Below, one piece after another: positions 15,598-22,455 of a stretch of DNA of 26,902 nucleotides (its first letter is position 1; every line of letters begins with the position of its first letter). The position numbers and the translations under genes were made by a program. The notes under the pieces are model-generated. The model was not told where the DNA came from, searched no databases, and saw nothing but the letters and a program-made list of their open reading frames with translations. Source of the stretch: a virus; the IMG/VR virus record IMGVR_UViG_3300043436_001717, positions 1 through 26,902 of that record; one strand, written 5' to 3'.

Positions 15598-16036
15598 GTT
15601 CTCGTTGCCTGATAAACCGGGCGATGTGCTTCCTGAACTTCCTCCCTACTTAGATGACATGCCAGATGCAGACCTTATGGAGTTGTATCGGGAATTCATT
15701 TCATGGGGTTCCTACGCTAAAGCCGAACTGGTTTTATCGGAGATTACTGAAGAACGTGCTGCTAACCAGCAGAAATTTAAGGAAGCCACAATCTTAATCT
15801 CTCAGTGGGGAGAAGGTTCAAAAGGCGATACAGTAACGCTTGCTAAGGCTCGCCGTGACACTGACCCATCAGTTGTTGAAGCCTTAGAGGAATACGCACA
15901 CGCACGTGCCGTGCGGAAATTAACAGAATCAGTGTTTGAACGCTGTGAACGTAGTGCCCAAGTTCTTAGTCGGGAACTTAGTCGGCGCATTTCAATGGCA
16001 CCACAAGAACGACGTCAAGGAAGATACACAGCATGA
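15545..16036 (+). CDS. Coiled-coil phage protein near recombination genes
   Basis: ATG 15545 has GGAAAG upstream and gives 163 residues; ATG 15578 would reduce the unusually long overlap but lacks a ribosome site. Residues 34-55 (PYLDDMPDADLMELYREF) precede a long helical, heptad-like region with many Glu, Arg and Ala. SQWGEGSKGDTVTLAKARRDTDP resembles actinophage proteins found next to recombination genes. The end is basic (RELSRRISMAPQERRQGR). No catalytic motif is visible; an oligomeric accessory role is plausible. Confidence 0.6.
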   Translation: MTHPLALKSPLMGDFFSKFSLPDKPGDVLPELPPYLDDMPDADLMELYREFISWGSYAKAELVLSEITEERAANQQKFKEATILISQWGEGSKGDTVTLAKARRDTDPSVVEALEEYAHARAVRKLTESVFERCERSAQVLSRELSRRISMAPQERRQGRYTA

Positions 16037-16308
16037 GTACAACTACAAAACCAAAGTTTCATATTAATGGAACCTCTATTAGAGTTCTGCGTTACGCACG
16101 CTTTGCTAAAAAAGAGATTACTCCTGAGCAAGTTCGTAATTTCTTTCCTCATTTCTTTAGACGCCCTTACCGTGCCCGTGAAACCATGCAACGCCTTGAA
16201 GCCCGTGAGTTACTGACATCTGTAGGACCAGATTCTTGGAAGATTACAGCACAAGGTGTCAACTACCTATACACCTCTGCCCCACGGTATCAAGGTGAGT
16301 TAAAGTGA
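16033..16308 (+). CDS. Small winged-helix-like protein
   Basis: This 91-residue protein starts at an ATGA junction. ITPEQVRNFFPHFF, then RARETMQRLEARELL and SWKITAQGVNYL have the helix-helix-wing pattern of a winged-helix DNA-binding domain, with TAQG as the usual turn after the wing. It is basic overall. The likely role is DNA binding or regulation; the family is not identified. Confidence 0.55.
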   Translation: MSTTTKPKFHINGTSIRVLRYARFAKKEITPEQVRNFFPHFFRRPYRARETMQRLEARELLTSVGPDSWKITAQGVNYLYTSAPRYQGELK

Positions 16309-16424
16309 GTGATTGCTGTTCAGAGTTACAAGAACAAACAAAACGTTTAAGAGACTATTGCAAGGAACTACTTCTTGAGATAGAAAGACTAAAAGAAGAA
16401 CTTACGAAATGGAGAGGATACTAA
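16305..16424 (+). CDS. 39-residue coiled-coil peptide
   Basis: Starting at GTG 16305 (GTGA overlap with the previous stop), the frame is open to TAA 16422-16424. It reads VSDCCSELQEQTKRLRDY and then CKELLLEIERLKEEL, a leucine-zipper-like helix, ending in WRGY. Overlaps on both sides (GTGA and TAATG) with coupled neighbours argue that it is translated. The Cys pair near the start and the zipper suggest a dimer. Function unknown. Confidence 0.55.
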   Translation: MSDCCSELQEQTKRLRDYCKELLLEIERLKEELTKWRGY

Positions 16425-16621
16425 TGAGTGAATTAACAAGACCAGTAGAACCAGCGTGCTACGGCAGTGACGGAACCTTTGGTTGGTTCTGGCGTCACAA
16501 CTTTGACAAGTTGATGACAAAGGCTCGCCAAATTGAAATTGAGCGCAACGAACTTAGGATTCAAGTACGTGCTTTAGAAGCAGAGTCAGAGCGTTTGGCT
16601 AAGGAGTTAGCCCGTGGCTGA
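16424..16621 (+). CDS. Small coiled-coil protein
   Basis: ATG 16424 shares a base with the upstream TAA and has GGAGAGG before it, so it is preferred over the in-frame ATG at 16409. The 65 residues contain YGSDGTFGWFWRHNFDKLM, then a long charged helix (IEIERNELRIQVRALEAESE). It resembles small phage coiled-coil proteins; function unknown. Confidence 0.6.
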   Translation: MSELTRPVEPACYGSDGTFGWFWRHNFDKLMTKARQIEIERNELRIQVRALEAESERLAKELARG

Positions 16622-16700
16622 TTTTATTATTCAAATAATTCAGTTAGTTGCAATCTTCTTTTGTGGTGTATTCTTTGGAGAGAAGTTCAGTGGGGAATAA
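16614..16700 (+). CDS. 28-residue single-span membrane peptide
   Basis: GTG 16614 lies seven bases after AAGGAG, the best ribosome site nearby. The product, VADFIIQIIQLVAIFFCGVF followed by FGEKFSGE, is almost entirely one membrane-spanning helix. It overlaps both neighbours, like the surrounding genes. Small phage membrane peptides can act in lysis timing or block host functions; which applies here cannot be told. Confidence 0.5.
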   Translation: MADFIIQIIQLVAIFFCGVFFGEKFSGE

Positions 16701-17055
16701 AGCAAAAGCCAAAGGAACTTCTTTTGAAGTATTAGTCAGAGATTATTTAATTGGTAAAGGTTTTATCCATGCTCACCGTCCTGCACTTTCTGGTGGCAAC
16801 GACACTGGGGATATTAATGGGATTGCTCGTAAGGCGACTCTTCGTAAAGTAGCCGTTCAGTGCAAGAACCAAAAGGCATTCCAACTTAGCCAGTGGCTTA
16901 ATGACACGGTAGAACAGGCTGCACGTCTTGGTGGTGCTGTTCCTGCGTTGGTTGTGAAGAGACCGGGCAAAGGTGAAAAAGCATTAGGTGACTCCTATGT
17001 TGTGATGAGGTTGGAAGACTTCACGGAACTGTTATCAGAGGCAGACTACAACTAG
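16690..17055 (+). CDS. PDDEXK nuclease, Mrr/Hjc-like with QxK motif
   Basis: GTG 16690 is preceded by GGAGAG and gives 121 residues. KGTSFEVLVRDYL supplies E13, GGNDTGDINGI supplies D41, and VAVQCKN supplies Q57-x-K59. The catalytic Glu of the ExK motif is replaced by Gln, a variant known in the Mrr group of PDDEXK nucleases. The core and the following amphipathic helix (SQWLNDTVEQAARLG) fit a Holliday-junction-resolvase-like fold. It is the last gene of the replication/recombination operon and the second small nuclease there, so it may act on different DNA structures from the first. Confidence 0.68.
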   Translation: MGNKAKAKGTSFEVLVRDYLIGKGFIHAHRPALSGGNDTGDINGIARKATLRKVAVQCKNQKAFQLSQWLNDTVEQAARLGGAVPALVVKRPGKGEKALGDSYVVMRLEDFTELLSEADYN

Positions 17056-17061
17056 TATTAA

Positions 17062-17089
17062 AGGGTACAAGTTTTAACAGGAGTACCCT
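17062..17089 (+). promoter_or_regulatory. Hairpin presenting the ribosome binding site of the SpoVS gene
   Basis: AGGGTAC (17062-17068) pairs perfectly with GTACCCT (17083-17089). AGGAG (17079-17083) sits at the loop edge and the ATG begins at 17090, directly after the stem. The stem covers the spacer between ribosome site and start codon, so folding could tune translation. Confidence 0.5.
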
Positions 17090-17380
17090 ATGTCTCAAGA
17101 ATTGAATACCACTATTGATGATGTTCTCAAAGTGTCTGGTTCCAGCAACCCTCAGTCTGTGGGTTCTATTATGGCTCGTGCCATCAATGCTGGACAGTTG
17201 CCTAAAATGCGTGCAATTGGGGCATCTGCTGTCAATCAAGCGGCTAAAGCAGCCGCTATTGCTCGTGGTTTTGTAGCCCCCCGTGGCACAGACCTTTCGT
17301 TCGTCATCGGATTTGATGACATCCTTGGAGAAAACGGGGAAACTATCTCCGCTATCTCTTTCAAACCCATTGTAAAGTAA
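17090..17380 (+). CDS. spoVS: SpoVS homologue (Alba-superfamily nucleic-acid-binding protein)
   Basis: This 96-residue protein matches SpoVS closely by eye: DVLKVSGSSNPQSVGSIMAR (11-30), MRAIGASAVNQAAKAAAIAR (40-59) and GFVAPRGTDLSFVIGF (60-75). The GA.A.NQA.KA.AIARGF core is characteristic. SpoVS proteins belong to the Alba-like fold and affect sporulation and septation in Bacillus and Streptomyces. In a phage it may bind nucleic acid or alter host development or division; the phage function is not established. It stands alone between the replication operon and the small-protein cluster, with its own short leader. Confidence 0.88.
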   Translation: MSQELNTTIDDVLKVSGSSNPQSVGSIMARAINAGQLPKMRAIGASAVNQAAKAAAIARGFVAPRGTDLSFVIGFDDILGENGETISAISFKPIVK

Positions 17381-17387
17381 GGTAGTT

Positions 17388-18080
17388 ATGGCAATTAAGT
17401 CAAACATGCGTGGTGGTTCAGGTGCAGGTCGTGGAGACAACGCACACTATGAAGGCACAGGACCTGTAAAGGGTACCGATGGTCAAGTAGCAGGCGGTAA
17501 CTGGGGAGACCCTGAGCGCCAAGCCGCAGCCCATTACGAAGCCACACGTCAGGGTTCTACTTCCCCCGGTGGTCGTACTCCTCAAGAAACTGCACAGCGT
17601 CAATATGACCAACACACAATTGCACATGCTGACGGTTTTATTGGTCCTCGTATTGGTGAAGCATACGGTGCCCGTGGGCAAGGAGTTGACCGAGCCACCA
17701 TGAAAGGTCTGGCTCCAACCTCTAAGGGTGGTATGCAACCTAGCCCATCTTTTGGTCGTGTTTATGGCGCAGGTTCGGCAGATACCGCAGGTCGTATGGG
17801 TCACTTAGACGACGTAGTTCCTGAAACAAAGCCTCGCATGATGCAACATAAAGAAACTGGCAACCTCATTGAAGTGCAAAAAATGCACGAAGGTGACCGA
17901 GTAAACGACTATGGCACTGATGCAAAAGGTCAATCCATGCAACCACGTGAGGATTACAACATGAACCCCGGTGGTCGTTATGGTAAGGGGATTGACCATA
18001 CTTCTGATGATTACACAGACGTTTCGGACGTTATTCGTAGTACCGAAACATACAAGACCCGTAAGCAACGTCCTTCTTAG
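17388..18080 (+). CDS. Disordered Gly-rich protein, first of the small-protein cluster
   Basis: This 230-residue protein starts at ATG 17388 with AAGGTAG upstream. The sequence is rich in Gly, Asp, Gln and Arg with few hydrophobic residues, so it is probably mostly unfolded. AHYEGTG and AHYEATR are a short internal repeat near residues 19 and 48. A slightly more ordered part includes MMQHKETGNLIEVQKMHEGD at about 150-175. No homology is recognised. A virion-internal or scaffold-like role is one possibility; there is no direct evidence. Confidence 0.6.
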   Translation: MAIKSNMRGGSGAGRGDNAHYEGTGPVKGTDGQVAGGNWGDPERQAAAHYEATRQGSTSPGGRTPQETAQRQYDQHTIAHADGFIGPRIGEAYGARGQGVDRATMKGLAPTSKGGMQPSPSFGRVYGAGSADTAGRMGHLDDVVPETKPRMMQHKETGNLIEVQKMHEGDRVNDYGTDAKGQSMQPREDYNMNPGGRYGKGIDHTSDDYTDVSDVIRSTETYKTRKQRPS

Positions 18081-18092
18081 TAAGTAAAGAAC

Positions 18093-18404
18093 ATGCCAAG
18101 ACCTAACGGACCTCAATTTACTGAGCACGCAGCAGGGATGCAAGTCGCCCCTGCTTCTGTTGAATACCTTGATGAACGTTTTACGACAGAACCTAAAGCC
18201 GCTCCTGCTGGTGGCGGTGGTGGTAAGGGACCTTCAGGACCTGACAATGGTAAGTACACCAACGTAGGTGACGAGCCAAACAACGACAAGTTTAAAAAGG
18301 GTCCTAAGAGTCCTGATTGGTCTTCCTATGGTGACAACCAAGGAAAGATGGGCAAAGGCACGGGAGATGACGAAAACCCAACATCTGAGGATTACTACAA
18401 ATGA
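18093..18404 (+). CDS. Disordered Gly/Lys/Asp-rich protein
   Basis: The 103 residues begin MPRPNGPQFTEHAAGMQVAP and then continue as low-complexity sequence (GGGGGKGPSGPDNGKY, DNQGKMGKGTGDDENP). Only the first 30 residues look able to fold. The ribosome site is weak. It overlaps the next gene by four bases (ATGA). Function unknown. Confidence 0.55.
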   Translation: MPRPNGPQFTEHAAGMQVAPASVEYLDERFTTEPKAAPAGGGGGKGPSGPDNGKYTNVGDEPNNDKFKKGPKSPDWSSYGDNQGKMGKGTGDDENPTSEDYYK

Positions 18405-18538
18405 GTAGTCGCAAGCCATCACGCCGTCCAACTGCTAGCAAGTACCGTAAGGCGCAGGAACGTCCACGTCCTGTTGGTCTTGTAGGTGGTGGACAAGGTG
18501 GCTTGCTTGGCGGTCCGTCTGCTGGAGGTTTGCGCTAA
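18401..18538 (+). CDS. 45-residue Arg-rich/Gly-rich peptide
   Basis: ATG 18401 overlaps the upstream TGA, and its TAA at 18536-18538 overlaps the next ATG. The product begins with SSRKPSRRPTASKYRKAQER and ends in a Gly-rich half (VGGGQGGLLGGPSAGG). The coupling on both sides supports translation. The basic half could bind nucleic acid or a capsid interior; this is inference from composition only. Confidence 0.6.
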   Translation: MSSRKPSRRPTASKYRKAQERPRPVGLVGGGQGGLLGGPSAGGLR

Positions 18539-18741
18539 TGTCTCGCAGAGGTTTTTTTGATGAAGGTCATGGAATGGACCATCACAAGGTTCGTAATGCC
18601 ATGTGGGTAGGAGCAGGCGCTCTTATTGGCGCACAAGTAATGGGTGGTCCAGTGGGTGCTCTTGCAGGTGCGGCGGCTTACCACGCTGTAAACAAGTTTA
18701 TGGACAGTAGACGTCCACAGGAAGATGAGGAAGATTACTGA
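18538..18741 (+). CDS. Small glycine-zipper membrane protein
   Basis: The 67 residues contain WVGAGALIGAQVMGGPVG and ALAGAAAYHAV at about 23-51, a run of small residues with a Gly-x3-Gly pattern typical of glycine-zipper membrane hairpins. The flanks are polar, with His-rich (DHHK) and acidic (PQEDEEDY) ends. It starts at a TAATG junction. It might be a membrane or virion-inserted peptide; function unknown. Confidence 0.6.
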   Translation: MSRRGFFDEGHGMDHHKVRNAMWVGAGALIGAQVMGGPVGALAGAAAYHAVNKFMDSRRPQEDEEDY

Positions 18742-19229
18742 TGGCTCAGCAATCAACGTTTACATCTTGGACTAACCCTTCAGATAATCCTAACTCTGAC
18801 CCTACTGGTGCGTATGGTCCAAGCCCTGTATGGCGTTCATCTAAAGATGAATTGCTTTCGGGCTACCGTTCTCAACCAGATACCGTCCACCCCGATGGTT
18901 ACCTAGGCACCATGTCGGCAAACCGCCGACAAGATAAGTTGCTTGGAACAATGAGCCGCATGAACGCTCGGCAGTACAGCCGTGGTGTTCACAAAGGAGA
19001 GCGCATCAATCCCGGAGATTACCTCTGGCCTGATGAGTTTAATATGTACACAGGTCTTGTCCTTGAGTCTCAAGGTAAGAAGTTTTCACCTCCGGGTGCT
19101 GAACCTGTGCGTTTAACAAATGATGGAAAGGTTGGACCACGGGGTATTCCAACCAACAAAGACACACCAGCAGAAATTAACCCTGTACGACGTTCTTATT
19201 TTAAGAGCCTAATGCCTGCTTGGAAGTAA
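18741..19229 (+). CDS. Unrecognised small-cluster protein
   Basis: This 162-residue protein starts at a TGATG junction. The first 40 residues are Ser/Pro/Asn-rich. The middle, RMNARQYSRGVHKGERINPG and DYLWPDEFNMYTG, looks structured and aromatic-rich. The tail reads NPVRRSYFKSLMPAWK. Its composition is more ordered than that of its neighbours, so it may be the best candidate in the cluster for a folded structural protein. I do not recognise it. Confidence 0.6.
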   Translation: MAQQSTFTSWTNPSDNPNSDPTGAYGPSPVWRSSKDELLSGYRSQPDTVHPDGYLGTMSANRRQDKLLGTMSRMNARQYSRGVHKGERINPGDYLWPDEFNMYTGLVLESQGKKFSPPGAEPVRLTNDGKVGPRGIPTNKDTPAEINPVRRSYFKSLMPAWK

Positions 19230-19232
19230 CCC

Positions 19233-19568
19233 ATGAAGAAACCAATTCCTTCAGTACATGGTAAGAGTCACGAAGACCGTGCGTACCACCCCGGACGCTC
19301 AGGTGGTCGTTCAGAACTCGCCCGTGCCCTAGACCCATTCTCTGGGTACTCAGAATCAGCCGCAGGTCGTGATGACGCATGGCAAGGTTACGAAGGTGCA
19401 ATCACCACAGAAGAAGACACCTATGACATGGGCGGTGGTCCACTGGACTTGACTCGTCGTAACCGTGGTGTTGAGTGGGAACCCACTGAGTACGAGCAAG
19501 AACAATCTCGTTTCAAGCGTGACACCGTGCTTGATGCAATTAAAGATGCTTTTGGTAAGGAACACTAG
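19233..19568 (+). CDS. Small-cluster protein with EDRAYHPGRSGGRS motif
   Basis: This 111-residue protein starts at ATG 19233 with GGAAG upstream. Residues 14-27 (EDRAYHPGRSGGRS) recur in altered form in the protein at 19843. The remainder is acidic and polar, ending in a short helix (DTVLDAIKDAFGKEH). It overlaps the next start by one base. Function unknown. Confidence 0.6.
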   Translation: MKKPIPSVHGKSHEDRAYHPGRSGGRSELARALDPFSGYSESAAGRDDAWQGYEGAITTEEDTYDMGGGPLDLTRRNRGVEWEPTEYEQEQSRFKRDTVLDAIKDAFGKEH

Positions 19569-19843
19569 TGCCAGATAATCACAGAGGTACGCCACTGAAT
19601 GGCAACCATACCCCAACACCTCGTAAGGGTAATCGTGTAACCCATAGTCAAGACACAGATGTGGCTCCTGCTAATGGTATCCCACGTCCATCTATTACAA
19701 ACATTGATACTGAAGGAGAACACTTATCTCCATCAGACCTTGCTGAAAGCAAATATTGGGAAGACCATTTTAAATACCACGGTATGGGTTACCCAAGAGA
19801 ACATTTTGAACAATATCCCGATTCATTTTTTGAGGAGAAATAA
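19568..19843 (+). CDS. Small-cluster protein with N-terminal HRG...NHxPTPR tag
   Basis: GTG 19568 overlaps the upstream TAG. The 91 residues begin MPDNHRGTPLNGNHTPTPR, nearly the same first 19 residues as two genes about 2.9 kb downstream, while the rest of the protein (SDLAESKYWEDHFKYHGMGY) is different. The body is acidic and aromatic. The shared N-terminus suggests a tag-like module. Function unknown. Confidence 0.62.
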   Translation: MPDNHRGTPLNGNHTPTPRKGNRVTHSQDTDVAPANGIPRPSITNIDTEGEHLSPSDLAESKYWEDHFKYHGMGYPREHFEQYPDSFFEEK

Positions 19844-20040
19844 TGTCAGGACATCGTGACGACGGCTCATACGCCGAAGACAGAGCACATCACCCTAATC
19901 GCAAGGTAGGTCGCAGTGATGTGTCCTACTCAGGTAGTTGTAGCCACTGTGATGAAAAAGGTCCAGTAACCCCAACAACTGCTTATGGTCGTGACGCAGA
20001 TTTGTGTTCAACTTGTACAAAATTGTATAACAACCGCTAA
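19843..20040 (+). CDS. Small zinc-binding-like protein with EDRAHHPNRKVGRS motif
   Basis: The 65 residues contain EDRAHHPNRKVGRS at 12-25, matching the protein two genes upstream. C33, C36, C55 and C58 (CSHC ... CSTC) follow, a probable treble-clef or zinc-ribbon site. It begins at a TAATG junction with GAGGAGAA before it. A short linear motif is thus joined to a zinc knuckle. Function unknown. Confidence 0.62.
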   Translation: MSGHRDDGSYAEDRAHHPNRKVGRSDVSYSGSCSHCDEKGPVTPTTAYGRDADLCSTCTKLYNNR

Positions 20041-20043
20041 ATA

Positions 20044-20352
20044 ATGCCTCAAGTTCCCTATAAGCCGTGGCAGTCCCGTCAGGAACAACTGACAGACCAA
20101 GCCTTGCAGAATGCAATTTCTGACCCTGATACCATCAGGCAGATTCGTCCTGTCGTACCTCAGGAATTGTTTCCTGAGTCACGAGGCTTTGCCAAGCAAG
20201 AGCAGGGAATTCGTGACATTCTTAATACGAGTAGGTATGCCCCAACCTACCGTTCTTGGATTTCTGGGGCGCCAGTCATGTTCCGTAATGGTTTCATGAA
20301 TGGAAACTTTGAAGGTTCTAGCCGATACTCAATGCAAGGATTGTGGTCATAA
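20044..20352 (+). CDS. Unrecognised small-cluster protein
   Basis: The 102 residues include SRQEQLTDQALQNAISDPDT, DTIRQIRPVVPQELFP and an aromatic C-terminal part (RYAPTYRSWISGAPVMF). Moderately ordered, with no membrane segment. It overlaps the next start by one base. No family is recognised. Confidence 0.55.
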   Translation: MPQVPYKPWQSRQEQLTDQALQNAISDPDTIRQIRPVVPQELFPESRGFAKQEQGIRDILNTSRYAPTYRSWISGAPVMFRNGFMNGNFEGSSRYSMQGLWS

Positions 20353-22247
20353 TGCCAACATGGGAAGAGGGGCAAGAAGAAGCCCAACGTAATAGTCGCA
20401 ACCGAGTATTCGGTGGCACTCGTAGTCTAGGTGGTGCCGTTGGTGGCACTCGTGACATGAGTGGTAACACTGGCGGTGAGCGCAACCCGTCCATCTTTGG
20501 AAACTTGCGTAACAATCGTGGTGGTAGTGTTAGCGGTGGAGTAACCCCTAACTATGGCATGGGTGGCTCTAGTCGTTATCCACAGAGTCAATTTGGTGGA
20601 GCCATTACTCAAAATGGTACTGGTGCTGTAACTAGTTCCGCAGGTAGCCGTGGTATGCGCCGTGGACGTGGTGGCGACGTAAGTGTTGATGACAGTTCAG
20701 GTTCGGGCAACGTTACTATTCAATTTGCCCCACAAGACAGCCGTTCAGGAAGCATTGGTGATGTTGCTGGAACAGGTGCCGTACAAGATAAGCGTCAAGA
20801 CAATAGTACTAACATTGATGCTTCAAGCCGTAACATTAATGGCAACGTAGGAAACTCACTACGGCAAGATGCTAGCGGTGGAGAAAGCCGTTCGGGAGAT
20901 GCCAGCAGCGAAAGCCGTGCCGGTGACTCTAGAGCAACTGCAACCGCAACTGCAACCGATGGTAGCGCCCCTGCTGAACCTGCAAAGAAGGCTCGCACTC
21001 GTCGTAATCCCGAAGATATTTCTCCTGACGAGCGAGCCAGAATGGACAAACGTAATGAAGGAGAGCGTAAGCGTCGTGCTGATAGAAAAGAAGCCGCTGC
21101 ACGTGAAACAACCGTTACGGCAGATGCAAAGGCTGCCAAGGGTGGTGACAGTGAATCCACTGCTACTACTGGTAATAGTGATGCCCGTGGCGGTAGGAAC
21201 GATGGCTCCGTTGGCGGTGACATTGACATGTCCAGTGGTCGCAGGGGTCCTTCAGTATTAGACGGTCCTCCTGCTGGCGGTGCTCAACCTAGCACACCTA
21301 GTGGCGACAACAACGACAACAGTACAAATGTTCGTACTGGTGATACTGGTGGTAACAACCAACAAGTTGGTGACAACCCAAGTACTAGCACTACTACAAC
21401 TACTAATACAACTACCCCTCCTCCAAGGGACCCTGATAGCCCCCCGTCACGAGGTGATTCCCCTCGTAGCACTGAGCGTCCAACGCCCAGTGGGGATTCA
21501 CCTGAGCGCCCAACCATCCCAATGACCGACCCCGGCACAGGAACAACTGGTACAACCCAGCCTCCTCGTAGCCGTGGTCGTAGGGGTTGGTTTGATGGTC
21601 GTGGGCCTGACCGAGCAACTCCAGCGGACGTTGAAGGTCTTGCAGAACGTATTGAACCAAGTCGTACTGGACGTCCAAGTATTCCTATGAATGATGTTGA
21701 ACCTACACAAGTAATGCCTACCACTCGTGGTGGTGCACCAACCCGTCGCACGGACCGTCCTAATGTTCCAATGGGTGATACATCAGATGATGGCGTCACT
21801 TCAGAAGATATTATGAACACTTTCTTTCCTCCGGGGACGTCAACTCCAAGTACGGAAACTCCTAAACCTGCTCCAGAACGCCCTGCTGGAACCCCTGAGG
21901 CAAGTGTCACACCTCCTGAGGGATTTCAAGGTCCTCGCAGTGTTCCTGAAGATAGGCAATTGCCAATGGGTGAGCCAAAGGTTGTTAACGACAACAAGCC
22001 AACCCCAGCCGCTGACCTTCCTCCAGCAGAGAAGCCTGCTAAAAAGGAGCGTGCTCCTCGGAAGTCTAAGGCTAAGGGTGAAAAGGTTGTCTTAGATGAC
22101 GTCAAGAAACCAAAGCCTGAGACAGTGACTTTGGATGATGTTAAAAAGCCTGAGACCAAGACCGAAACCAATGACAAGCCCAAGGAAAAGCCCAAGGGTA
22201 GCGTCAAAATCGTAGATGGTGTTCCCACCTTCGTCCCTGATAAATGA
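20352..22247 (+). CDS. 631-residue intrinsically disordered Gly/Arg/Ser/Pro-rich protein
   Basis: ATG 20352 (TAATG) is preferred over GTG 20343. Residues 1-210 are Gly/Ser/Asn/Arg-rich. A Lys/Arg-rich helical stretch follows (SPDERARMDKRNEGERKRRA), then Thr/Pro-rich linkers with a run of threonines. Imperfect repeats are RPTIPMTD, RPSIPMND, RPNVPMGD and RQLPMGE in the C-terminal half, and VVLDDVKKP/VTLDDVKKP near the end. Almost no hydrophobic core is visible. Length and composition suggest a multivalent scaffold, tether or condensate-forming protein rather than an enzyme. I recognise no homologue. Confidence 0.65.
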   Translation: MPTWEEGQEEAQRNSRNRVFGGTRSLGGAVGGTRDMSGNTGGERNPSIFGNLRNNRGGSVSGGVTPNYGMGGSSRYPQSQFGGAITQNGTGAVTSSAGSRGMRRGRGGDVSVDDSSGSGNVTIQFAPQDSRSGSIGDVAGTGAVQDKRQDNSTNIDASSRNINGNVGNSLRQDASGGESRSGDASSESRAGDSRATATATATDGSAPAEPAKKARTRRNPEDISPDERARMDKRNEGERKRRADRKEAAARETTVTADAKAAKGGDSESTATTGNSDARGGRNDGSVGGDIDMSSGRRGPSVLDGPPAGGAQPSTPSGDNNDNSTNVRTGDTGGNNQQVGDNPSTSTTTTTNTTTPPPRDPDSPPSRGDSPRSTERPTPSGDSPERPTIPMTDPGTGTTGTTQPPRSRGRRGWFDGRGPDRATPADVEGLAERIEPSRTGRPSIPMNDVEPTQVMPTTRGGAPTRRTDRPNVPMGDTSDDGVTSEDIMNTFFPPGTSTPSTETPKPAPERPAGTPEASVTPPEGFQGPRSVPEDRQLPMGEPKVVNDNKPTPAADLPPAEKPAKKERAPRKSKAKGEKVVLDDVKKPKPETVTLDDVKKPETKTETNDKPKEKPKGSVKIVDGVPTFVPDK

Positions 22248-22259
22248 TAGGATTATATT

Positions 22260-22454
22260 ATGGCTGTTAACGAATCTCGTTCATGTAACCAAGACTTGCG
22301 CCGAGGCGCTCGTGACGGTAAGTTCAAGTCTCTCACCCCAAGTCGTGGTGGTGAGGTTGACCCAACTGCTGCGACCATCCGCAAGGCTGAATTGAACATT
22401 CAATACAACGTGCAAGTTCCAAGCATGGACTTGCCAGAAGCCCACCTAGGTTAA
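22260..22454 (+). CDS. Small protein of unknown function
   Basis: The 64 residues start at ATG 22260 with AGGAT upstream. The sequence is basic at the start (CNQDLRRGARDGKFKSLTPS) and ends in a more ordered part (IRKAELNIQYNVQVPSMDLP). Not recognised. It sits between the long disordered protein and the tandem pair. Confidence 0.55.
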   Translation: MAVNESRSCNQDLRRGARDGKFKSLTPSRGGEVDPTAATIRKAELNIQYNVQVPSMDLPEAHLG

Positions 22455-22455
22455 G

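Noticed and set aside
17024-17058. Full promoter before the SpoVS gene
   Set aside because: TAGTAT is a fair -10 box, but no -35-like hexamer lies at 16-18 bases.
21284-21910. 208-residue open frame on the minus strand
   Set aside because: It mirrors the low-complexity disordered gene; its Val/Gly/Ser-rich sequence is what the reverse of such DNA gives.
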